A DNA stretch of 64,000 nt from Asterias rubens (lineage: Eukaryota > Echinodermata > Asteroidea > Forcipulatida > Asteriidae), in contig NC_047081.1 in assembly GCF_902459465.1 (NCBI RefSeq), positions 12,010,849 to 12,074,848 on the forward strand, read 5' to 3'. The translations under genes were made by a program, and so were the position numbers. Shown one piece after another: positions 44,307 to 56,085 of the stretch (positions are counted from its first letter, which is position 1; every line of letters starts with the position of its first letter). Below the pieces are notes generated by a model that had not been told where the DNA came from, did not search any database, and worked only from the letters and a program-made list of their open reading frames with translations.

Positions 44307-45882
44307 TATCTTTGGATTCCGTGACCATTTTTTTGCTACCTTTTTTTCTCGATGGATTTGACTTCAGGAACCATCTAAAAGGAAAATAAGCCCCTATGAA
44401 CCTCTGAAATGTGATAGGAACTTTTGTTTTATTATGCAATATTCAAAATGGCCTCCGACGGCATCTTGAAAAACATAAATTGTAATAGCTCTGGCCCCAG
44501 ATGACCTAGACGGACAAATGAGATGTCCTTTTCCACTATTTCTGGCATGCCAAATACACTGGAATTGTAATTGTAAAGTTTTGGGACCATCTTGACCTCT
44601 AAATCCAAGATGGCCGCCATCTCCAACTTGAAAAACATAGCATGTAATAGCTTGGCACCATATGACCTAGACGGGAAAAAGAGATGTCCTTTTCCACTAT
44701 TTCTGGCATGCGAAATACACTGGAAAGGCGAATGTAAGGTTTGGGGACTATCGTGACCTCTAAATCCAAGATGGCCGCCATCGCCATCTTGAAAATTATA
44801 CTAGCTATATGGAACCAGATAGGGAAAAAGAGGTGTATATTCCCACTATTTCTGCCATTACAAAATCCACTGGAATGGTAATTGTAGAGTTAGGGATCAT
44901 TGTGGTCACAAAATCCAAGATGGCCGCCTCCGCCATCTTGAAAATTATGAAATGTGACAGCTCTGGCACCAGATAAACTGAGAGAACAATTAGGGTTTCA
45001 TTTTTAACATATGAACAATCAATTATGGTTTTTGTTTTGTTTATAGGGACCATCCAACCTCTTTTAATTTAAATTGACTAAATGCAAGATGGATTTATCA
45101 GCTGTTTTTTAATTAAGTATGAGAAGCTAGGTGTAATTAATACTTGTTTTTTTTATGTATGTTTACTTTTTCTTTGATTGCTTGAAGTACCCCCTCTAGT
45201 TGCTAAATGTTTTACTGAGTTCTCATTATGTTTGTCTTTATCATTTTAATTCGGTAAGATTTAATAAGATTATTATCTAAAAATATCACTGGCCATCCTG
45301 AGTGATGAAAACCTATTCATGCCTCTATTATATTATTTGATATTTTAAGTCTATGTTTGTCTAGGTCATCTGGTGCCAGAGCTAATATGGAAGTTATGTT
45401 TCAAGATGGCGAAGGAGGCCATCTTGAATTTAGAGGTTAATATGGTCCCCAAACTTTACAATTTCTATTCCAGTGTATTAAGCATGTCAGAAATAGTGGA
45501 AAATTACATCTCTTTTGTCCATATAGGTCATATGGTGCCAAAGCTATTACATTGTATGTTTTTTCAAGATGGCGACGGCGGCCATCTTGGATTTAGAGGT
45601 CAAGATGGTCCCAAAACTTTACAATTACAATTCCAGTGTATTTGGCATGCCAGAAATAGTGGAAAAGGACATCTCATTTGTCCGTCTAGGTCATCTGGGG
45701 CCAGAGCTATTACAATTTATGTTTTTCAAGATGGCATTGGCGGCCATTTTGAATATTGCGCAATAAAAAAAGTTCCTATCACATTTCAGAGGTTCATAGG
45801 AGCTTTTTTTTTTTAAATGGTTCCTGACGTCAAATCCATCGAAAAAAAAAGGTAGCAAATAAATGGTCACGGAATCCAAAGA
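44307..45882. repeat. Internal foldback of AAGATGGC-type repeats, copy 2
   Basis: Equivalent to 24985-26560, at a constant offset of about 19.32 kb, with only a few substitutions (for example ATCTTGAATTT in place of ATCTTCAATTT in the right arm). Confidence 0.8.
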
Positions 45883-45899
45883 ATATGAACTATGAATAC

Positions 45900-47586
45900 C
45901 AGTCTGGTCGTCAATCTTAAGAACACCATATTGATAAAAAGCAATTGTCTTCACTAGTTCTGGGATGTACTGCAGGTGAAATACAAAAAACGAGGAAATG
46001 TAGCACGCGACTGCTGTTGTTACATCATCAACAACAGAAACTACCTCGCCTTCTGCAACTACTTTAAACTCTGTAGACACATGTGTCGATTTTTCATCCA
46101 TTTCGATGTACACAGGATGTGTGGTGTCTTCATCCTTCAATAAATAAAAGTAAAAAGTAAATTACTCAATATTGCTGTAAGCAACCAGATGTCTTATTCA
46201 TACTTCAAGTACTAAATGGACAAAACTTAATTTATGCTACAATACAGCACATCAGTGCTTTGAGAAGCAATTTTGCAACATTTTTTTCTACAATTTGAGA
46301 CCACTGCATGACATTACATAACACTATTAGTTATTATACAAGCATGAGTGGAATACAGAAAAACACGACAGTGCTTCTGCGTCCCATGTCAACATGGGAT
46401 GCAGATTTTTTTGGGGGTTCATATTCCACGAGTTCGTGGGTGATCACCCCCACCCCATTTAAAGGAATAAACCATAAATAGGCAAGTTTTCCACAAATTT
46501 GTGCTAATTTGGATCAGAATTAAATACTCTAATCAAAAGTCCTTAAAATAAGTAAAAAAATAACCATGAACTTTGACACAATACCTTGACTTTTGACCCA
46601 GATTAAAAAAAAACATCTTTCCGGAAATTTCATGAAAAAAAACTCTGCTTGATAGAGCAGATTACCACGTACAAAAACCATTTAAATTTATTTGGGGTCA
46701 TAAAATGAAGGTTCTGTGGTGGTTTTGCCAGAAAGGAGGTGGGGTGCATGCAAGTAGTATTCAGTTGACACACATTACCGCTTACACTAGAATTAAAAAA
46801 AAAACTCGATCCGTGTTTTGTGTACAAAACATATGGACACGCGTTTAGGAATCAGACGTCTGGTTCCCAGACGCGTGTCCATATGTTTTTGTACGCAAAG
46901 CACGGATCGAGTGTTTTTTAATTCTAGGACAAACGTGTGTAGATAATTCTCCACGTTTGTCCTGGGAAAAAATAATATGCGCACGCTCGTCACGTGTCGT
47001 GACTTCGCGATGCGTTCGGCAGAGTTCGGGGACAATCAGCATGTAGTGTAGTGGTAAAACAGAGTATTTGGGGACTGAATAACAGTAAGAATTTATAACT
47101 TTTAACATTTTTTGAGATTGCGGAGCGAGTGGGTTCTCTGGTCGCCCCCTTGGACATTGAGATATCAAAGGACACATTAGAGCCTAATTTTTGCGACATT
47201 AAAATAAAAATAAAGAGAGATTTTTGATTCCAAAATTCATTGAACAACCATTGAACCATCATCGTTTAAAGCGTGAGAGATATAAACCTATGAGGTTACG
47301 GGAGACGATAGCCGGACGAAACCGAAATAGTTCTAGCTAGGAGTAGTAGCTACTCTAGTACACTAGAAGTGGCTAAATCTCCCTTGTGCAACTTACATAA
47401 TAGTAATAATGATTGGGTACGAAATGTCCTGCTTCAGGTATTCATGCAGAAATTTAATTTTGCCATCAATAAATATAAAATGTGAAAAACTGTTGACTGT
47501 GTCTGTGTAGGCAGTGAACTTACTTTGTCGAGTCCATGGTGAAAGTTGTATGGGATGTATGTAGGCCTGTGTACATGCACGTCAAC
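45900..47586 (-). CDS. Two-exon minus-strand gene fragment inside giant copy 2
   Basis: Exons 47586-47524 and 46134-45900 match the fragment in copy 1, with the same splice sites, phases and predicted peptide. No additional exons were found. The conservation could reflect recent duplication and does not by itself show selection. The family is unrecognised. Confidence 0.5.
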
Positions 47587-48289
47587 CTGAAATACAAAAC
47601 AAAGGTTTCTTAATTAAAATCCTTAAAGTGTTTGGGTACTTTTTGTACGACCCAAAACGCAATGTCCAAAGGTTTACATTTAAAATTAAACTTACACAGT
47701 TTTAAGATAATGGTGGTAGAAAGCTTCCCTTAAAATACTTGCTGTGGTGCTGTAGTTTTTGAGAAATGAGGAAAACAATGTCACAAAAATAACTTTCGCC
47801 TCAGGATACAAACATTATTTTAGCATGTACAGCGTATGTACCAGTAGCAGTACTGGTATTTACTATTTAATACGCGACTCTCCTGAAAACATCGCTTTGC
47901 CCTTTGTGATTTTCACCTTTTTCTCAAAAACTTGGCGACTATAAATCATGCTAATAAAATTGTTTTTTGTTTAGTTTGTTGTGACTCACAGCTAATTTCT
48001 GAATTGCTCATAACTTGCCGTCACTGCACTGGTGACTGGCTCAGCAGAAACCGGTTGCTCGTGTATGGTGGTGTATTTACTTAAAAGTAGTGATAGCAAT
48101 AGCAATTTTATACTACGTACAGCAGTACAACATACATGTACTCCGCAGTACGTTAGTTCATAAAACTTTTTTGAGTTGATATTGAAATTTGAAAAGGGAA
48201 ACTAAAAATGTTGCTTATGTAAGTTAACGTTTGTTCATTCTCAGCCAGGCAAGTCCTCTATTATGGAACGCCAAATATGGAACGCCAAA

Positions 48290-48670
48290 GAGGCATTTAA
48301 TCATCGGTGATGGTCTTTTGCAACCGGTGATCAAATTTGTCATCGGTGGTGGTCCTATGCGATCGGTGATCAACTTTAGCGAGCGGTGATAATACACGAT
48401 CGGTGGTCCATTTTAGCGATCGGTCATGCATATTCATGATCGGTGATGGTATATAGCGATCGGTCATGCATATTCACGACCGTTGATGGCTTTTTGCAAT
48501 CGGTCAACTTCAGGGATTGGTGGTTGCTTTTTGCAATCGGTCAACTTTAGGGATCGGTGATGGCTTTTTGCAATCGGTCAACTTAAGGGATCGGAAGTGG
48601 CTTTTTGCAATCAGTCAACTTTAGGGATCGGTGGTGGCTTTTTGCAATCGGTCAACTTTTGCAACCGGTG
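48290..48670. repeat. ATCGGT tandem array, left arm, giant copy 2
   Basis: The same units as 28960-29350 (GCTTTTTGCAATCGGTCAAC, GATCGGTGATGG). Confidence 0.8.
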
Positions 48671-51600
48671 ATGGGATTTTGGGATATCCGAATTTTGCGT
48701 CCGGTCGGTGCAGGCCTACTTCAAAACCTATGATTGTGTAGATTGTGGATATTAATTGTTGTTATTTTCTAGTTCACACCACCATGGAGGAATATTACAC
48801 TCACCAGCGGGTTGACTGACTTGCCAAACATTTTTAGAAGAGTACCATTTTATAACTATGTAAGGGGGAACGCAACAAACATCAAATTAATCAGCTCTTT
48901 CTAAAAAGCTAATAATAACAACAACAAATGGGTAGGAGAGGGTGTGGAAGGGTTATCTATGTCCCACAATTGGTTGTCGTCTTCCGGAAATGGTGTATGC
49001 CGGAGAAATACAAATATTTATATTCAATGAAGGGAAATGTTTTTGAACAAGAGTCTCTACCGATAGTTTTGTGTGTAAGGGAAAATCTGAAATCATACAA
49101 GTAGCCCTGTGTAAACAGACCCGGAGGTGAGAACATTATGACCACACAAAAACCGTTTTGATGGAAAACACATATTATGTGCATCATGAATGTGATGGAC
49201 ACACACAGACGGGACGCACTCAACACGTTTTATAAAAGGCTAGGTAAAGTATTATACAAATATTTCCTTGTAATAAACGGAGAGGCACGTATTAATTGAA
49301 TCCAAAGCGAAAAACGTACTATATAAAGTTCTTAATTTAGGGGGGGGGGGGGGTGTGTAAAGTATAAAGATAAAAGAGTTAAATCTTATATAAAATTGAA
49401 GCTTGAAAATAAGCTTTACTCTAAACGTAATTTTGTTTTAAATTATTAATCAACTAACCTTGTGATCTTCATTTGCATATTTAATTAGTAAATCTTAGTA
49501 GAGCGCCATATCTCAAAAAGTATACTTCCGGGTCAACCGGAAGTTGGCCCATTTTTTGTTTCAGTTATACTACACAATCAATCTTCATTTTTTGTTTCAG
49601 TTATAGACTCCTTTTAATTTTTTACTTTGGGAAACCGTGACCCCATGTTGACCTCTATTTTCGGGTCAACCTGAATTGGGACCAGATCTCAAGACCTATA
49701 CAGCCTATTTCAAACTTGTTCCAGTTTCCGCGACCCCATGTTGACTTCTTTATCCGGGTCAACCGGAAGTGGGACCATATCTCAAGAACTATACAACCGA
49801 TTTTCAAACTTTTTTTTCAGTTGCAAACTCCTTTGTGTTAAATATTAACTTTGAAAAATGTGTCCCCTTGTTGACCTCTACTTCAGGGTCAACCGAAAGT
49901 GGGACCATACCTCAAGAACTACACCACTAATTTTTAAACCATTTTTTACTTAGAGACTCTTTGAGCATTAAGGATTAACCTTAACAAAATTTGGCCCCCA
50001 TATTGACCTAGCTCTATTTCCAGGTCAACCAGAAGTGGGACAATATCCCAAGAACTTCACAACCTATGTTCAAACCTTTTTTCATTTATAGCCTAACAAA
50101 CAATACTGTATCGGGCCAATGGTGGCATGTACCGGCGTCGAGTTTCGATAAGGTGTCGTTACTTATGATGATGATATTGAGCCAGAATTGGGCCAGTGCT
50201 GGCCTTCTTCCGGTCAAGCGTCATGCTCTTGCTAGTAAAGTGCCCACACTGGGCCAATGTAGGTTTTATAGCGGCAAACTATTTTAGTTAGGACGGAGGT
50301 TTGCCTGTCTTGGCCATTATTGGTTTTGTGCGGCACACCGTTTCGGCAAAATGATGAACCTTTAATGGGCCATTGCTGGTTTTGTAGCGGTGCACCATTT
50401 TGGGAAAGTGGTAGAAAACCTGCAATGGTCCAATACTGGTTTTGTGGCACACCATTTGAGAAAACAGGCAGAAAACCTCTCATTGAGCCAATACTGGTTT
50501 TGTAGCTGCACACCATTTTTGTCAAAATGGTATCATATAGAAAACCTTTTCGGGGCCAATCATGCCAATACTGGCTTTGGCAAAACGTTAAAGAAATATG
50601 TTCTAAACTACTGGTTTGTTGGCGGCACACCATTTTATTACTTTATTGTTTTTTATATAGCATTTTTAGTTTGATTTATTCATTGCTGCTGTTTTTTCAT
50701 TTTTTATGTTTTGTGTTTATCATGGACAACTACACTTTATTGTAATGAACTTTTTTATTGCAAAGTAATTTCATTTAAATTTAATATATTTGATATACTT
50801 TTTGCATTTTTATTTTATTTATAAAACTTACGAGTTAAAATGCTGGTTGAATTTTCGTCTGATAATGAAAGTTTTACTTTCTGTCATCTGTCTACTGGTT
50901 TGTTGTCGGCACACCATTTTGGCAAAATGGTAGAAAACCTCTATTGTGCCAACACTGGTTTTGTAGCTGCACCATAGACAATCTTTTCTGGGCCAATACT
51001 GGTTTCGAAGTGGTACACCATTTGTGTAGATTGTGGATATTAATTGTTGTTATTTTCTAGTTCACACCACCGTGGAGGAATAAATTACACTCACCAGCGG
51101 GTTGACTGACTTGCCAAACATTTTTAGAAGAGTACCATTTTATACCCAGATAACATACATACATTGGGCAATCAGTTATTCCAAATTATTACATTATTGA
51201 AATCAAGATTTATTAATATCTACAATTTTTGGGATATTTTATAGCAAAAATAATCTTAACAAATTACATTACTTTGTAATTTTTTAATTGTTTCGACAAT
51301 CTTAAGACATCCTGTGCCACAGCTTTGACACCCTGCCTTGAAAATTGCATATTATGACCAATGTCGGTTCAATGCCGGCCCAATGGTGGCCGTTACCAAA
51401 TCAGTATTGGCACAAAAAGTTGTTTTATACCATTATTTGCCAAAATGGTGTGCCACTTTCGAAACCAGTATTGGCCCAGCATTTTGTCAAAATGGCGTGG
51501 CGCTAAAAAAAAAAGAATTGGCCCAGAAAAGATTGTCTATGGTGCAGCTACAAAACCAGTGTTGGCACAATAGAGGTTTTCTACCATTTTGCCAAAATGG

Positions 51601-51955
51601 TGTGCCGCCAACAAACCAGTAGACAGATGACAGAAAGTAAAACTTTCATTATCAGACGAAAATTCAACCAGTATTTTAACTCGTAAGGTTTTATTAATAA
51701 AATAAAAATGCAAAAAGTATATCAAATATATTAAATTTAAATGAAATTACTTTGCAATAAAAAAGTTCATTACAATAAAGTGTAGTTGTCCATGATAAAC
51801 ACAAAACATAAAAAATGAAGAAAAAAAAACAGCAGCAATGAATAAATCAAATTAAAAATGCTATGTAAAAACCAATAAAATAATAAAGGAGGTATACATT
51901 TTAGAATGTTGTTTTATTAATAGTATTCGGTTTCTCAAAATGCCGGTACCATCAG

Positions 51956-52098
51956 GGGTCGATTTCACAGAGAGTTAGGCCTAGTCCTAACTTATAGTCC
52001 TTGGAGATATAAGAAACGTATGGCTAGTCCTAAGTAAGGACGATTAACTCTTCCTAACTCGGGATAAGAGTAGTCTTAACTCTTTGTGAAATCCACCC
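51956..52098. repeat. Nested foldback, GATTTCACAAAGAGTTAGGACTAG family, giant copy 2
   Basis: Corresponds to 33494-33640 but with TATAGTCCTTGGAGATATAAG in place of the ACATAGTCC segment, so the two copies have diverged here by a small rearrangement. Confidence 0.75.
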
Positions 52099-53372
52099 CA
52101 GCTCAATAACTTGCATGGGCTAATTCCTTTGTAATTTTCAAGTCGGTTTAGTAATTAGAACATATTTCTTTACCGTTTTGCCAAAGCCAGTATTGGCATG
52201 ATTGGCCCCGAAAAGGTTTTCTATATGACACCATTTTGACAAAAATGGTGTGCAGCTACAAAACCAGTATTGGCTCAATGAGAGGTTTTCTGCCTGTTTT
52301 CTCAAATGGTGTGCCATAAAACCAGTATTGGATCATTGCAGGTTTTCTACCACTTTCCCAAAATGGTGCACCGCTACAAAACCAGCATTGGCCCATTAAA
52401 GGTTCATCATTTTGCCGAAACGGTGTGCCGCACAAAACCAATATTGGCCAAGACAGGCAAACCTCCGTCCTAACTAAAATAGTTTGCCTCATTAAAACCG
52501 ACATTGGCCCAGTGTGGGCACTTTACTAGCAAGGACATGACGCTTGACCGTAAGAAGGCCAGCACTGGCCCAATTCTGGCTCAATATCATCATCATAATT
52601 AACGGCACCGTATCGAAACTGTATTGTTTGTTAGGCTATAACTGAAAAAAGGTTTGAACATAGGTTGTGAAGTTCTTGGGATATTGTCCCACTTCCGGTT
52701 GACCTGGAAGTAGAGCTAGGTCAATATGGGGGCCAAATTTTGTTAAGGTTAATCCTTAATGCTCAAAGAGTCTCTAAGTAAAAAAGAGTTTAAAAATTAG
52801 TGGTGTAGTTCTTGAGGTATGGTCCCACTTCCGGTTGACCCTGAAGTAGAGGTCAACAAGGGGACACATTTTTCAAAGTTAATATTTAACACAAAGGAGT
52901 GTGCAACTGAAAAAAAGTTTGAAAATCGGTTGTATAGTTCTTGAGATATGGTCCCACTTCCGGTTGACCCGGATGTAGAGGTCAACATGGGGTCGCGGAA
53001 ACTGGAACAAGTTTGAAATAGGGTGTATAGGTCTTGAGATCTGGTCCCAATTCAGGTTGACCCGAAAATAGAGGTCAACATGGGGTCACGGTTTTCCAAA
53101 GTAAAAATTTAAAAGGAGTCTATAACTGAAACAAAAAATGAAGATTGATTGTGTAGTATAACTGAAACAAAAAATGGGCCAACTTCCGGTTGACCCGGAA
53201 GTATACTTCTTGAGATATGGCGCGTTACTAAGATTTACTAATTAAATATGCAAATGAAGATCACAAGGTTAATTGATTAATAATTTAAAACAAAATTACG
53301 TTTAGAGTAAAGCTTATTTTCAAGCTTCAATTTTATATAAGATTTAACTCTTTTATCTTTATACTTTATACA

Positions 53373-53397
53373 CCCCCCCCCCCCCCCCCCCCCCCCC
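53373..53397 (+). repeat. Poly-C run, 25 bases
   Basis: Twenty-five consecutive C, against 11 at the equivalent site of copy 1. The strand complement is a G-run able to form G-quadruplex structure. Confidence 0.9.
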
Positions 53398-53935
53398 GTA
53401 AATTAAGAACTTTATATAGTACGTTTTTCGCTTTGGATTCAATTAATACGTGCCTCTCCGTTTATTACAAGGAAATATTTGTATAATACTTTACCTAGCC
53501 TTTTATAAAACGTGTTGAGTGCGTCCCGGCCTGTGTTTGTCCATCACATTCATGATGCACATAATATGTGTTTTCCCATCAAAACGGTTTTTGTGTGGTC
53601 ATAATGTTCTCACCTCCGGGTCTGTTTACACAGGGCTACTTGTATGATTTCAGATTTCCCCTTACACACAAAACTATCGGTAGAGACTCTTGTTCAAAAA
53701 CATTTCCCTTCACTGAATATAAATATTTGTATTTCCCCGGCATACACCATTTCCGGAAGACGACAACCAATTGTGGGACATAGATAACCCTTCCACACCC
53801 TATCCTAATGTATTCCTCCATGTTGGTGTGAACTAGAAAATAACACAACTAATGTCCACAATCTACACAATCATAGGTTTTGAAGTAGGCCTGCACCGAC
53901 CGGACGCAAAATTCGGATATCCCAAAATCCCATCA

Positions 53936-54255
53936 CCGGTTGCAAAAGTTGACTCATTGCAAAAAAGCCACCACCGATCCCTAAAGTTGACTGATTGCAA
54001 AAAGCCACCTCCGATCCCTTCAGTTGACCGATTGCAAAAAGCCACCACCGATCCCTAAAGTTGACCGATTGCAAAAAGCCACCACCGATCACTAAAGTTG
54101 ACCGATTGCAAAAAGCCACCACCGATCACTAAAGATGACCGCATGCAAAAAGCCATCACCGATCCCTGAAGTTGACCGATTGCAAAAAGCCATCACCGAT
54201 CCCTAAAGTTGACCAACTGCAAAAAGCCACCACCAATCCCTAACGTTGACCGATA
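53936..54255. repeat. CCACCACCGATCCCTAAAGTTGACC array, right arm, giant copy 2
   Basis: The same array as 37540-37862, about eight units of about 40 bp. Confidence 0.82.
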
Positions 54256-55148
54256 TTATATTTCTGAATAATTACAACAGAATAAAATATATTAATTACC
54301 TTATTTCATATTCCATCACCCACCAACAGCACACGTTGACACGGACTAATAACCTGACGTTCTTGTTGCTGCATGCTGCATGCAGACGAGAGGGAAAGTT
54401 ACCAATCGCGCGGGCGATATTTGCGCGACAGTGACAATTACACGCTATTTTGCGATAATGGTTTTTAAACAGTGTAAATAACTGTGCTGAATTGCAATGC
54501 TGCGCGACCATCGCGCACTAAACAATATCGGCGCGAAACCGGCCTAACCGGGGGGTGGGATTGTGTTCTGGCTGTTCTGTTAATCGTACTCACCGTGCTG
54601 ATTAATGACAGCACTGTTTACAGACTACCTCCGAAGGTTACAAGCGGCGCCCATGTTTTCCAAAAGTTGAAACAGGAATTTATTCTTGAATTAAATTTAA
54701 TAATTCAGAAATTCAGAATACACAATAATTCACAACCTCTTGATAGGGAGGAAGGGGCGGTGGCACTCGACCGAACGTTGTACGAGTAAGTTCTGTATCA
54801 GGCGTTTGTAATGTGCCTCGCCTTCGGAGCCAATTCAATTAGTATTTTTCTCACACATTAGTCGACCAATTTGTCATTGCTATGTCAGACTTGTCATTTC
54901 ATATTTTGGAGAGAAACAAATTAGTCAAACAGTACTCTGTATCAACTAATCTACGGGCAAAATTAGAAATAACAAATTCGTATTAGTCTTTAAAAAATAT
55001 TGATTAGTAATTTCATTAGCTCAATTAGTAAAAATGTTTCCTATTAGTTAGTTCGGATTGAAAAACTAGTCATGGATGGAAAGACTGATTTTTATTGCGT
55101 AGTTGACTAATTTTTTCTCCAAATTGACTACTAGATGTTTTCAGTGTA

Positions 55149-56085
55149 TCCCCCATTGGTAAACAGTGTGCAAAGTTCTTCTGATAGCGCCCTCTTTTGA
55201 ATCAACCCCACTTGAGCCCATTTTCCCATTTGAAATAGAAATCATGAAGGACAGATTTCCTTTTGATACCAATCATTTTGACACACACAATGCGCGGTGG
55301 TTGGAACTTGGTATCCTAACGCATTGAAGTTTGAACCAGCAGAATAAAATCTCCGTTTCGAAACTACCAAAAGAGTAATAGGTTTATTGCACAACAGTAC
55401 AGACAAGGTTATTATAATCAATAGAGGTGTCCACAGTTGACTGAGTTGAAGGTATTTCTACACTAGGTAAGTTCTTGTTATATTTAACTTGCACTGTTCT
55501 GTTGACTGTTTGTGGCTGCAGTAAGGAGTGCAGGCCATATGCTAAAGTCTCCTGCATTTAAGCTCCGTATGTTTCAAGCACACAATCCTAAGATGCAATC
55601 CAATTGGAGGTCCCGAGTGTTAATATAAGCAGGTACGTTTAATATAATATCTCTTTTTCTATAAATGGATATGTACTTGTTTTATGCCTCTGAAGAAGGT
55701 CCGGTTTGGATCGAAAGCTAAGGCCATCTACCCTATTCATTATTATTGTTTATGATCTGTAATGAAACAGTTACACGGGAGAATAAGGGCCGGCTCGAGT
55801 GATTGTCTGCAATGTTATTTTGAGGAAGGGGCAAGGAATTACAAGACAGTCTGAGGAGGTATAGAGGAAGAAGGACCCATAATGCTCCCCAACGTCCCAA
55901 TATTTCCACTTTGCAGACAGGTATTGGTTTGATGCAATGTTTTCAATCTTCTGCTTAATACTTAAGAAGAAAGAGTTAGAACAATAACACATAAGCAGAT
56001 ATACTAGCCCTGTTTATTGTTTTTTATTTCTACCACAGGTCAGTTTGGTAGGTAAGCAGTTTGCGATAATTCTTCTCAAAGAAAC
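55149..56085. other. Spacer between giant copy 2 and the P450 gene
   Basis: No exon was recognised on either strand. The last few hundred bases should contain the P450 promoter and 5' UTR. The text CTTCTCAAAGAAACATGG just before the start resembles the 5' flank of the second P450 (GTCTCAAGAAACATGG). Confidence 0.5.

Larger units (their letters stand above)
43181..55146. mobile_element. Giant CACTG-ended foldback element, copy 2 (12.0 kb)
   Basis: Same ends (CACTGAAAACATCACTTAG and inverse) and TA flanks as copy 1, and the same order of internal parts. These are the AAGATGGC foldback at about 44307-45882, the minus-strand exon pair, the hairpin at about 46800-46975, the ATCGGT array at about 48290-48670 and the TTCCGG modules at about 49515-50080. 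Then come one block of the GGTTTTGTAGC array (about 50112-50985), the loop at about 51030-51440, and the inverted arrays to about 54250. It lacks the extra tandem block and the 2.1 kb insertion, so it is closer to the probable ancestral form. Scattered substitutions and small indels against copy 1 argue against an assembly copy. Confidence 0.87.

Noticed and set aside
23859-55146. The two giant copies as one locus assembled twice
   Set aside because: They differ by an 865 bp duplication, a 2.1 kb insertion, homopolymer lengths and scattered substitutions, and have different flanks. Real duplication is more likely, though the nearby gap leaves some doubt.
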